DNA of 12,219 nt from the NCBI GenBank assembly GCA_014377915.1, contig JACMOT010000265.1, forward strand, positions 1 through 12,219. The letters run 5' to 3'. Shown here one piece after another: positions 1 to 7,423 of the stretch; position 1 is the first letter of the stretch; the number at the start of each line of letters is the position of its first letter. The stretch comes from Tardiphaga sp. (GTDB lineage: Bacteria; Pseudomonadota; Alphaproteobacteria; Rhizobiales; Xanthobacteraceae). Made by a program: the position numbers and the translations under genes. The notes beneath the pieces are model-generated. The model ran no database searches, was not told the origin of the DNA, and saw only the letters and a list, made by a program, of their open reading frames with translations.

Positions 1-167
1 CGCAAGAATCCCCCCCCCGGGCCAGTGGGGGCAGGAACGATCTGCTTCGAGCTACAGCACAAGGCCCATAATTTCCGCACTTTCACCCTCCTGTCTTCGG
101 GAACGAAGTCCAGCCACTACACTTATCTGGCAACACTAATTCGATTTGCAGAACATGGAGATCGGCA

Positions 168-1016
168 GTGCAGATCCGGGCAGGATACGACATCGCGTTC
201 CAGTGCTTTCAGGAAACGCCCATGATCCTGATGCTCAGCATCCACCCCTCGCGGGCCAAGGACCTACAAACCCCTCATCGGATCACCTTCGCCCAGGACG
301 TCCAGGCGCGCGACTACCTCGACATGTTCGGCAACACCTGCACGCGGATCATTGCCCCGCCCGGCGTGATCGAAATCCACAATCAGTTTCTGATTTCGGA
401 CAGCGGGCTTGCTGATGCTGTTGTATCCCATGCGCATCAGACGCCGATCGCGCAGCTGCCCGATGACGTGCTCGTCTATCTGCTGGGCAGCCGCTATTGC
501 GATACCCAGAAATTGTCAGACCTGGCGTGGTCGATGTTCGGCGACGTGCCCGCCGGATGGCAGCGGGTGCAGGCGATCGCCGATTACACGCATGAGCGTA
601 TCGAGTTCGGCTATCACCACGCCCGCAACGACCGCACCGCATGGGAAGGTCATGAAGAACGCATCGGCGTGTGCCGCGACTTCGCGCACCTCGCCGTGAC
701 ATTATGCCGTTGCATGAATATTCCCGCGCGTTATTGCACCGGCTATCTCGGCGACATTGGCGTTCCGATCGATCCGGCGCCGATGGATTTCAGTGCCTGG
801 TTCGAAGTCTTTCTCGATGGCCAATGGTATACGTTCGATGCCCGCCACAACCATCCGCGCATCGGACGTATTGTCATGGCGCGCGGCCGGGATGCAGCCG
901 ACGTTGCAATCTCGACCGCCTTTGGCCCGGCGCCACTGGCGAGGTTCAAGGTGATCACGGACGAGATCACCGACGAGGATGCGCCTGCCGTCGCTCCGAT
1001 CTCGATGGTGGCTTAA
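168..1016 (+). CDS. Transglutaminase-like family protein
   Basis: A 282-residue cytoplasmic protein with no signal peptide or membrane segment. The N-terminal half (about residues 1-110) looks like the beta-rich domain found before bacterial transglutaminase-like cores. The core follows at about 150-230. The nucleophile motif GVCRDFAHLA places the catalytic Cys at residue 169, and the FDARHN strand places the Asp at 224. The position that usually carries the catalytic His (DFHAWFE-type) reads MDFSAWFE, with Ser209, so the classical Cys-His-Asp triad is incomplete. Family members are thought to act as cysteine proteases or amidases, often without a known substrate; the substrate here is unknown. 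The start is a GTG with GGAG (157-160) seven bases upstream. A later ATG at 222 would cut off a conserved-looking beta strand. The gene stands alone and converges on the ABC permease gene. The family call is firm, but enzymatic activity is doubtful. Confidence 0.88.
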   Translation: MQIRAGYDIAFQCFQETPMILMLSIHPSRAKDLQTPHRITFAQDVQARDYLDMFGNTCTRIIAPPGVIEIHNQFLISDSGLADAVVSHAHQTPIAQLPDDVLVYLLGSRYCDTQKLSDLAWSMFGDVPAGWQRVQAIADYTHERIEFGYHHARNDRTAWEGHEERIGVCRDFAHLAVTLCRCMNIPARYCTGYLGDIGVPIDPAPMDFSAWFEVFLDGQWYTFDARHNHPRIGRIVMARGRDAADVAISTAFGPAPLARFKVITDEITDEDAPAVAPISMVA

Positions 1017-1168
1017 TACAGTCCGCCATTATAATGCGATCCACTATCCGTGATGCCCGGCTCCGGCCAGACCGCGGTATCCAACGAACGAAAGTCCGCG
1101 GATTGCAAAGCGGGCTTTGCCATCCCCAGCGCGGTTTTATAAATTGAGCCGGCGGACTGAGGCCGCTA

Positions 1169-2692
1169 TCATAACCGTGTCGGGCTGAGTTTCCAGGCCA
1201 GTGCGATCACCGACGCTGTCATCAGCGCTGCCACCGCCGCCGCGACCGGCACCACCAGCGCGAGCGCGGCGGTAGCCGCCCAACCGATCGAGGCGAAGGC
1301 CTCCGCAAACGTCGCGATGCGGGACGAAGTCTGCCGCCGGCGGAAATGGCTGCGGCGCGCCTGCACGCGGAACCAGAGTTGGATCGAGGTCGCGGAGGCG
1401 GGCGCGATGATCGCGGTTGCCGCGGTTACTGCTGCGAGTTGCAGCGAGACCAGCGCCAGCGCCACGATCAGTGGCGCGAGCACAATTCCAATCAGAATCA
1501 GGACTACCTCGATCTTGGCCTGTGTGACCGAGGCTTCCGGGAGCGGCGCGGTTGCTACCAGATCGGCCGCGTCTTCGCCGGAGATGGTCAGCCAGGCCAG
1601 TCCGCCCGCCAACTGCCCGGCCGCCATCACGATCACCGGCGCCAGCACGATGAAAGCCCCAACCCCCTCGCCGAAACTGTTCCACAGCATCAGCGCCGGC
1701 GGCAGCAGATACAGCAACTGCATCAGGGTCTGCGACATCAGCCACGGATCGCGCCACAGCAGACGGAATTCCTTGCGGCGCAGAGCCGCCTGACGTGATC
1801 CGCTGCGAAACGGCGCAGGTTTGGTCGCCCTGTGGATATTCGTTTTCGGCAGCACGCGGGCAACATAATTGCTGAAGCGCGGCGCGAAGATCGCCATGGT
1901 AACGCCAAGCAGCAGCAGGCTGCCAGCCAGCAGCGGCAGCAGCGCCCCAATATCGCCAAGCATGGCCCGCGCCGGCCACCACACCACGCTGTCATCGGCC
2001 GGCGCAAAGGCGGCCGTGGCATCCGACGTCAAGACTGCGAAGCGTGACAGCGTGCCATAGGACAGGATCGCCGCCACCTGCAATGCGATCACAAAGCCGG
2101 CGCCGGTGACGGCGGAGATAATCTGCGCCACCGCGCGCGTCCTGACGGGACCACAAAGCTGAAACAGCCCGACCGTCACCGCAATGGCGACCGCCGCCGC
2201 CGACAGGCCGATGACAATGACCACCGCATAGGCCACGAACCAGCGTACGCCGCCGCCGAGCACCAGCACGTCGATGAACGGCGTCGCCAGCAGCATTGCC
2301 ATGATCGTAACCGTCAAGGCGATCGCGGCGATGCGTACCGAGAAGACATTGGTCAAAGGCACCGGCGAGGACATGATGAGGTCGAGATCGGCCCGCGCAT
2401 AAAACACCCGGGTCACCGATTCGATCGCCTGCGAGAGCATCAGTGCCCAGGCGAGAAACAAACTGACGCTCATGATGATCAGCGTCGACTGCTCAATCGG
2501 CATTTCCACTTCGGCAAAGCGGCCGACCACCGCGTAGGCCGGCAGATGCAGGAACGCGAAAAACAATACCATCACAATCGAGGCGCTGCGCGCGCGCCAG
2601 CGCCGGCCGGCGGTCAGCATGCCCAGCAATTCGCGCCACGCGAGCCGGATTTCATGACGGGCAAACCAGGTCACGGACACTGACGTAGTCAT
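1169..2692 (-). CDS. ABC-2 type exporter permease
   Basis: A 507-residue polytopic inner-membrane protein and the partner of the ATPase encoded just upstream. Hydrophobic segments lie at about residues 38-58, 70-90, 115-137, 147-172, 185-210, 248-272, 318-335, 344-365, 392-430 and 460-500. A basic cytoplasmic loop around 280-315 (RSGSRQAALRRKEFRLLWRD) resembles the mid-protein loop of fused-half ABC-2 permeases. The DLIMSSPVPL and DLVATAPLP stretches, one in each half, suggest an internal duplication of two related halves. Its ATG overlaps the ATPase stop codon in ATGA (2689-2692), which indicates translational coupling. The substrate cannot be read from sequence; EcsB- or NatB-like exporters are the nearest idea. 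A long open frame at 1137-1982 on the same strand is a shadow caused by high G+C. Confidence 0.85.
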   Translation of the reverse strand: MTTSVSVTWFARHEIRLAWRELLGMLTAGRRWRARSASIVMVLFFAFLHLPAYAVVGRFAEVEMPIEQSTLIIMSVSLFLAWALMLSQAIESVTRVFYARADLDLIMSSPVPLTNVFSVRIAAIALTVTIMAMLLATPFIDVLVLGGGVRWFVAYAVVIVIGLSAAAVAIAVTVGLFQLCGPVRTRAVAQIISAVTGAGFVIALQVAAILSYGTLSRFAVLTSDATAAFAPADDSVVWWPARAMLGDIGALLPLLAGSLLLLGVTMAIFAPRFSNYVARVLPKTNIHRATKPAPFRSGSRQAALRRKEFRLLWRDPWLMSQTLMQLLYLLPPALMLWNSFGEGVGAFIVLAPVIVMAAGQLAGGLAWLTISGEDAADLVATAPLPEASVTQAKIEVVLILIGIVLAPLIVALALVSLQLAAVTAATAIIAPASATSIQLWFRVQARRSHFRRRQTSSRIATFAEAFASIGWAATAALALVVPVAAAVAALMTASVIALAWKLSPTRL

Positions 2693-3441
2693 GCCGCTAC
2701 CGGCGCAGTCTCCACCAGCGCCACGAACATGTCCTCAAGGCTGGTATCGCCTTGCCCGTTCTGCTGGCGCAATTCCTCGAGCGTGCCTTCGGCAATCAAC
2801 CGTCCCGCCGAGATCACCCCGATACGATCTGCCATCCGCTCGGCGACTTCGAGGATGTGCGTGGTCATGATCACGGTGCAGCCAGCGCTGACCCGCGCCT
2901 GCAACAGACTCTTGACGTGACGCGCGGAGACCGCGTCGAGGCCGGTCAGCGGTTCATCGAGAATGATCAGGCGTGGCTCGTGGATCAGGGCGCCCGCCAG
3001 CGCTACCTTTTGCCGCATGCCTTTAGAAAATCCTTCGCAACGCTCGTGCCAATGCGCTGCGAGGCCGAGAGATGTCAGCAACTCGTGCGCCATCCGCTCT
3101 GCCGCCCTGACGTCACAGCCCCACAGTCCGGCGACGAATTCAAGATATTCGAGCGGGGTCAACTTGTCGTAGATCATCGGCTCATCTGAAACCCACGCGG
3201 TGATCTGCTTCGCCGCCACGGGATCGCCAAGCGCATCGATCCCCAATATACGGACCGATCCGGCGTCGGGCCGCAGCAGGCCAGCGACCATTCGCAATGT
3301 CGTGGTCTTGCCGGCGCCGTTGGCACCGAGCAGCGCGTAGAACTCGCCACGACGCACCGTAAGGTTGAGGCCGTCGACCGCCGGGCGATCGTAATGTTTT
3401 GTTAGCTCTCGCAATTCGAGGGCGAAATCCTGCTCGATCAT
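2689..3441 (-). CDS. ABC transporter ATP-binding protein
   Basis: A 250-residue nucleotide-binding subunit that would power the permease encoded by the overlapping downstream gene. From the ATG at 3441 it shows Walker A GANGAGKTT (39-47), a degenerate signature FSKGM (138-142, in place of LSGGQ), Walker B LIILDEP (158-164), D-loop GLD (167-169) and switch His195 in TTHIL. At the usual Q-loop position it has SDEP (85-88) rather than Gln, as I recall for EcsA/YtrB-like exporter ATPases. An in-frame TTG at 3489 would add 16 residues, but the extension (RPSYARDATCGLSSI) does not resemble a domain, so ATG 3441 is preferred; neither start has a strong ribosome binding site. This is the first gene of a two-gene operon. 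Function as an exporter ATPase is firm; the substrate is unknown. Confidence 0.9.
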   Translation of the reverse strand: MIEQDFALELRELTKHYDRPAVDGLNLTVRRGEFYALLGANGAGKTTTLRMVAGLLRPDAGSVRILGIDALGDPVAAKQITAWVSDEPMIYDKLTPLEYLEFVAGLWGCDVRAAERMAHELLTSLGLAAHWHERCEGFSKGMRQKVALAGALIHEPRLIILDEPLTGLDAVSARHVKSLLQARVSAGCTVIMTTHILEVAERMADRIGVISAGRLIAEGTLEELRQQNGQGDTSLEDMFVALVETAPVAA

Positions 3442-3815
3442 AATACTCGACAACCCGCATGTTGCATCGCGTGCGTAGGATGGGCGCAACTTGTTTCAGC
3501 GCGGTGAACGCGCAAACCAAAACGACGGATTTCGACGAAATCAATCTCGATTGCTCCATCAAGAATATCATCGAGACGCGGTATGTTTTATTATGGGTTG
3601 ATCAAAATTGGACAGACGATAACTGGCCTCTGCTGCACCCTGTAACCGATGAATTTGCTCGGGTTTGAATGCCAGCGATCAGGGTCCGCCGCCTCTGTAT
3701 CGCAGCGTAAGGCTGAATCGACGGGCAGTTCATCCAAGAGCGGGACGAGAATAATTTTCTCCTGCCAAGTCGCGTCAAGGTTGGCATTTTGCCCCATTTG
3801 TCTGCCGGGCGCGTT
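3442..3815. other. A+T-richer intergenic stretch without a recognised gene
   Basis: This is the 5' region of the minus-strand ABC operon and the region leading into a plus-strand terminator. I see no known protein or RNA family. Two short frames are open: plus 3459-3668 and minus 3591-3797 (a possible 68-residue protein with KIILVPLLDELP). Neither has a convincing ribosome binding site, and third-position G+C of the minus frame looks clearly lower than in the flanking genes, so neither is called. Small structures include a perfect palindrome (3528-3542), CTCGAT/ATCGAG arms (3546-3551 and 3570-3575) and a GGCA-TTT-TGCC hairpin (3783-3793). A non-coding transcript ending at the terminator is possible. 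Confidence 0.5.
3528..3542. promoter_or_regulatory. Perfect 15-base palindrome, possible operator
   Basis: GATTTCGACGAAATC is a 7-base inverted repeat around a single central A. It lies about 87 bases upstream of the ABC ATPase start, in the non-coding 5' region. The size and symmetry suit a dimeric repressor operator, but no cognate regulator is identifiable and chance occurrence is possible. Confidence 0.25.
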
Positions 3816-3850
3816 AAGAGCTCCGTCGCCCCCCGACGGAGCTCTTTTTT
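3816..3850 (+). terminator. Strong Rho-independent terminator
   Basis: A perfect 13-bp stem (3816-3828 with 3834-3846, AAGAGCTCCGTCG and its complement) closes a 5-base all-C loop, and the 3' side ends in six T residues (3845-3850). Orientation is plus: the minus-strand exit (AACGCG) has no T run. No plus-strand gene ends just upstream. The nearest upstream plus-strand gene is the transglutaminase at 1016, separated by a whole opposite-strand operon. It therefore probably ends an unannotated short transcript or insulates the regulator gene downstream. Confidence 0.88.
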
Positions 3851-3950
3851 GTTGCCTCGCCCCTGCACTTTTCCAACGACAACGGGGCGACACAACCAAG
3901 AATGTCTTTGTGCTATACCGGACATAACGATAGGATGTTGTGATATAAAC

Positions 3951-3956
3951 AAAAGG
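3951..3956 (+). promoter_or_regulatory. Ribosome binding site deciding the Crp/Fnr gene start
   Basis: AAAAGG ends nine bases before GTG 3966 but only three bases before the in-frame TTG at 3960. The spacing therefore favours GTG as the start of the regulator. Confidence 0.5.
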
Positions 3957-3965
3957 TCATTGGCA

Positions 3966-4646
3966 GTGGGCACAGCCCTTAAGGATACCTTCGATCCGAA
4001 AGCTTTTCTCGCGCGAGTGGGACAAGGAAAGACGATCAGCGAATACAAGAAGCACCAGAACATTTTCTGTCAGGGCGAGACGGCGACGTCGGTATTTTAT
4101 ATCCAGAAAGGCAGGGTCAAGCTCACGGTTCTGTCCGAGCAGGGCAAGGAAGCCGTCGTTGGCATCCTGGAAGCTGGACAGTTCTTTGGCGAGGGCTGCC
4201 TGAATGGCCATCCGCTTCGCATCGCCACGACCACGGCGCTTGAGGACTGCGTGATCACCTCGATCACGACCGCTGCGATGATGTCGACCTTGTATAACGA
4301 GCCCGCCTTCTCCGAACTCTTCATGGCCTACCTCCTGACTCGTAACTCCCGGGTTGAGGAAGACCTGATCGATCAGCTATTCAACTCGAGTGAAAAGCGG
4401 CTGGCTCGCTTGCTGCTCATTCTCGCCAATTTTGGCAAGGAAGGTGTTACCCAACCGATCGCGGTCGAACTCAGTCAGGAAACGCTGGCGGAGATGATTG
4501 GAACAACACGGTCACGGGTCAGCTTTTTCATGAACAAGTTCCGCAAGCTGGGATTCATCAGCTACAATGGTAAGATTGAAGTGCACAACTCACTGCTCAA
4601 CGCTGTCCTTAACGACAAGCCGCAGATCCGGCGCGAGGACGCCTAG
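3966..4646 (+). CDS. Crp/Fnr family transcriptional regulator
   Basis: A 226-residue DNA-binding regulator. An N-terminal cyclic-nucleotide-binding-type beta barrel (about 14-125) has the FYIQKGRVKL and GQFFGEGCLNGHPLR stretches. A dimerisation helix (about 128-155) follows, then a C-terminal winged helix (about 155-215) with recognition region SQETLAEMIGTTRSRVSFFM. It lacks the N-terminal cysteine cluster of oxygen-sensing Fnr; its cysteines lie inside the barrel region. The effector is unknown. The start chosen is GTG with AAAAGG nine bases upstream; TTG 3960 is the alternative. The frame stays open back to 3789, but that extension runs through the terminator at 3816-3850 and is not credible as protein. 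A TTGT-N7-ACAA symmetry (3938-3952) just upstream could be an autoregulatory site, a weak suggestion. The family closely resembles a Crp-like regulator common in Bradyrhizobium relatives. Confidence 0.9.
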   Translation: MGTALKDTFDPKAFLARVGQGKTISEYKKHQNIFCQGETATSVFYIQKGRVKLTVLSEQGKEAVVGILEAGQFFGEGCLNGHPLRIATTTALEDCVITSITTAAMMSTLYNEPAFSELFMAYLLTRNSRVEEDLIDQLFNSSEKRLARLLLILANFGKEGVTQPIAVELSQETLAEMIGTTRSRVSFFMNKFRKLGFISYNGKIEVHNSLLNAVLNDKPQIRREDA

Positions 4647-4838
4647 GCGGCGGACAGCGGTAATTGCCAAGTGACTTTGTCATACTTTTTGGCTGAGCAT
4701 TTTTGAGCAGCGAATCACACAATCGCAGCGGCACTGATAAGCAAAGTATATAGCGCGCATCCGCCGACCGGTTCCGCACCGGCGATGGGGCCTTGGCGTT
4801 CGCCCCGCTACCAAAACGCGCCATCCGGAGGATTGGCC

Positions 4839-5282
4839 ATGGCGAGCATTCTGATTATCGACGACGACAAGGCCGTCCAAATCATCGTCAAACTGCTGCT
4901 CGAACGCGACAACCACGAAGTCACCTGCGCGGGCGATGGCCCTTCGGCGCTGCGGGTGTTTCGTGACGGTAGGTTTGACCTGCTGATCGTCGATATCTTC
5001 ATGCCCGGAATGGATGGACTTGAAACCATGAAACGGGTGCATGAATACCGATCCGACGTCCCTATCATCGTGATCTCCGGCCATGCTTTTTCAACGAAGA
5101 ATGCGCGATTACCGGATTTTCTATCGATGTCCACCCGGCTTGGCGCGTTCTGCAGCCTGCGAAAGCCGTTCAAATCCGCGGTGCTACTGTCGCACGTTAC
5201 CCGCTGTCTGGATCGCCCCGCGGCCGCGACGAAGCATGGCGGCACGACATCAGAGGCTGGCGTCATCTCTCCGGAGCTCTGA
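4839..5282 (+). CDS. Stand-alone response regulator receiver protein
   Basis: A 147-residue CheY-like receiver with no output domain. Acidic pocket residues D8-D10 are in MASILIIDDD, the phospho-acceptor is Asp52 in LLIVDIFMPGMDG, the switch Ser80 is in VIISG-type context (IIVISGHAF), and the conserved Lys109 is in LRKPFK. After about residue 120 there is only a short polar tail. The ATG has GGAGG (4827-4831) seven bases upstream, a strong site; an open frame 54 bases further upstream lacks one. It sits between a Crp-like regulator and a chemoreceptor on the same strand, with gaps of 192 and 167 bases, so co-transcription is uncertain. It probably passes a phosphate signal from an unlinked histidine kinase or CheA to a partner protein. 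The family call is firm; the pathway is unknown. Confidence 0.9.
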   Translation: MASILIIDDDKAVQIIVKLLLERDNHEVTCAGDGPSALRVFRDGRFDLLIVDIFMPGMDGLETMKRVHEYRSDVPIIVISGHAFSTKNARLPDFLSMSTRLGAFCSLRKPFKSAVLLSHVTRCLDRPAAATKHGGTTSEAGVISPEL

Positions 5283-5449
5283 CGGCGCGACCCGCGGAGC
5301 GGCCTTTATCAGGTGGCAATAAATACCACTCAGGTCGCGGCACCGCGCCATTTCACCATGATTAACAGCTCCTTCACGGGAATTCCCTATGGCTTGAGCA
5401 GGGAACAAGCCGCGCGACACAACGAGCCTCGCGGCCGAGGGGCACACCG

Positions 5450-7411
5450 ATGCACGCACTGAAATCCATTTCAGCCCGCATGATTTTTGCGATCACGCTG
5501 GTAGCGGCAGGTGCTTGCGGTGTCATCGCCGCCTTCAGCATGTGGCAGCAACAGGCCATTGTAGAAACCGCGCTGGAGCGCGAACTACAGAATGACTATC
5601 TCAACTTGACCGCCGCGCTGAATGCCGAGACCCGCACGACATTGTCGGTCGCGGAGACGCTGGCTGCGATGCCGCAGTTGAAAGACGCGATGCGCGCACG
5701 GGATCGCGCGGCCACGCTGGCCTTGCTCGCCCTGCCCTATCAGAGTCTGAAGCTCCGCGGACTTGAACTTGTGACTATCGCATTACCCCCGGGCATCGCT
5801 TTCGCGCGCATTCACAATCCGAAGGTGTTCGATGACGATATGACCACGCGGCGCAAGACGCTCGCACAGGCGATAGGTGCGCGTAAATCTTTCGGCGGCA
5901 TCGAAGCCGGACGCGATGTGCTCAACGTGTTCGGCTCGGCGCCGGTCATCGAAGGCGACACCCTGATCGGCGTCGCTGATGTCGGTGCGCCGTTTGGCAA
6001 CGGCTTTGTCGAGAGCATGAAGGCCCGCTTCAAGGTCGATGTCGCCATCCACCAGCTCGATGGCGAGCGTGCCAAGACGCTGGCATCGACCTACTCCGGC
6101 ACCGCGACCGACCCGGCCGTGATCCGCCGCGCGCTGGCGGGAGAACTCGTCATCCAGCACGGCGAACTCAACGGGCGCGCTTCCGCGACCAGCTTCGGCC
6201 GGATCAGTAACTTCTCCGGCGACCCGGTCGCGGTGTTCGAGATCGTCCGTGATTCCAGCGCCTATCGTACCCTGACCACCACATCGATGACCTGGCTGGC
6301 TGTCGCCTCGGTCTGCGTCTTGTTGCTCGCCGGCGCCATCGCCACCCTGCTGGGCCGCGGCATGGCCCGCCCGATCAAGGCGCTCGACTCGGCGATGCGG
6401 GACATCGCAGCCGGCCATCACACGATCGCAGTGCCCGGCGCTGGCCGCCAGGACGAGATCGGCTCGATGGCCGGCGCCGTCGAGATTTTCAAGAACGGCC
6501 TGATCGAGACCGAGCAGATGCGCGCCGGTCAGGAGCAACAGCGGGAACGGGCCCTGCTGGAGCGCCGCGACACCATGAACGCGCTTGCCAGCCGTTTTGA
6601 AAATGGCGTCGGCAGCGTCGTTGGCGCCGTCGGCTCAGCGGCCGGCGAGTTGCGCAGCACCGCGCACACGATGGCTACCACTGCCGTGGAGGCCACCCGC
6701 CAGACCGCCGCCGTCGCCGCGGCGTCCGGCGAATCGACGCAGAGCGCGCAGGCGGTCGCGGCCGCCGTCGAACAACTCAACGCCTCGATCCGCGAGATCG
6801 CCCAGCAGGTCAACGAATCCGCCCGCATAGCCAGCGATGCCGTCTCCCAAGCCAACACCACCTATTCGGAAGTCCAGAGTCTCGCCGAAGCCGCGCAGAA
6901 AATCGGTGACGTGGTCAAGCTGATCAGCGAAATCGCGGCGCAGACCAACTTGCTGGCGCTTAACGCGACCATCGAGGCCGCGCGCGCCGGTGAAGCCGGA
7001 CGCGGCTTCGCCGTGGTTGCCTCCGAGGTCAAGGCGCTGGCAACCCAGACCTCGCGGGCAACCGACGAAATCTCGGCGCAGGTCGGCGCGATCCAGGACG
7101 CCACCCGGTCATCGGTCGGCTCGATCCTCGGCATTACCTCAACGATCGGACGGGTCAGCGAGATCGCCAGCGCGATCGCCGCCGCGGTCGAGCAGCAGGG
7201 CGCAGCTACCTTGGAGATCGCCCGCAATGTCGCCGAGGCCGCGCGCGGCACCAGCGAGGTCTCCGAGAACATTGTAGGCGTCGATCAAGCCGCTCGCGAA
7301 ACTGGCCTCGCCGCCACCCGCGTCGTGGAGTCGGCGGCCGATCTCGCGCGCAACGGCGACGACCTGAAGACCCAGGTCGATACATTTTTGCGGGAAGTAC
7401 GGGCGGCGTAA
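5450..7411 (+). CDS. Methyl-accepting chemotaxis protein with periplasmic sensor domain
   Basis: A 653-residue chemoreceptor. Order: cytoplasmic start, TM1 (about 10-30), a periplasmic ligand-binding region of about 245 residues (35-279) resembling a Cache-type sensor, TM2 (about 280-302), HAMP (303-356, beginning [12 protein letters not shown]), then a long coiled-coil signalling domain (about 395-650). The hairpin tip that contacts CheA and CheW is intact: [21 protein letters not shown] (494-514) followed by [15 protein letters not shown]. The C-terminus is FLREVRAA, without the NWETF-type pentapeptide that tethers CheR/CheB in some receptors. The ATG has GAGGGG (5437-5442) seven bases upstream. 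A GGCTTG-N9-CAAGCC stem (5391-5411) lies in the leader. Ligand unknown. No other che genes are in the window, so it should work with an array encoded elsewhere. Confidence 0.95.
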   Translation: MHALKSISARMIFAITLVAAGACGVIAAFSMWQQQAIVETALERELQNDYLNLTAALNAETRTTLSVAETLAAMPQLKDAMRARDRAATLALLALPYQSLKLRGLELVTIALPPGIAFARIHNPKVFDDDMTTRRKTLAQAIGARKSFGGIEAGRDVLNVFGSAPVIEGDTLIGVADVGAPFGNGFVESMKARFKVDVAIHQLDGERAKTLASTYSGTATDPAVIRRALAGELVIQHGELNGRASATSFGRISNFSGDPVAVFEIVRDSSAYRTLTTTSMTWLAVASVCVLLLAGAIATLLGRGMARPIKALDSAMRDIAAGHHTIAVPGAGRQDEIGSMAGAVEIFKNGLIETEQMRAGQEQQRERALLERRDTMNALASRFENGVGSVVGAVGSAAGELRSTAHTMATTAVEATRQTAAVAAASGESTQSAQAVAAAVEQLNASIREIAQQVNESARIASDAVSQANTTYSEVQSLAEAAQKIGDVVKLISEIAAQTNLLALNATIEAARAGEAGRGFAVVASEVKALATQTSRATDEISAQVGAIQDATRSSVGSILGITSTIGRVSEIASAIAAAVEQQGAATLEIARNVAEAARGTSEVSENIVGVDQAARETGLAATRVVESAADLARNGDDLKTQVDTFLREVRAA

Positions 7412-7423
7412 CGAAGCAGCGCC

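Noticed and set aside
10..18. Run of nine C residues near the window start, followed by a G-rich stretch (CCCCC/GGGGG)
   Set aside because: A possible phase-variable tract or hairpin, but it lies in non-coding DNA about 150 bases before the first gene with no evident link to it, and the left context is missing.
81..167. GGAAC motif (101-105) considered as an alphaproteobacterial general stress (EcfG-type) promoter for the transglutaminase gene
   Set aside because: The expected CGTT about 16-17 bases downstream is absent; the sequence there reads CTTA.
1105..1120. GCAAAGC-GG-GCTTTGC inverted repeat between the transglutaminase and ABC genes, considered as a terminator
   Set aside because: The stem is only 7 bp with a 2-base loop, and no T run follows on either strand.
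1137..1982. A 281-codon minus-strand frame inside the ABC permease gene
   Set aside because: The translation is Gly/Ala/Arg-rich with no membrane or domain pattern, while the overlapping permease frame has clear membrane segments.
3598..3623. TTGATC followed by GATAAC as a plus-strand promoter for the putative small RNA
   Set aside because: The spacer is only 14 bases and the -10 match is weak, so it was not called.
3591..3899. Possible small minus-strand protein in the intergenic stretch
   Set aside because: The C-terminal part looks mildly protein-like, but there is no ribosome binding site for the internal ATG at 3797, third-position G+C is low compared with neighbours, and the longer version reads through the terminator hairpin.
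5783..6538. A 251-codon antisense frame inside the chemoreceptor gene
   Set aside because: It is an antisense shadow of a clear coding sequence, with no recognisable motif.
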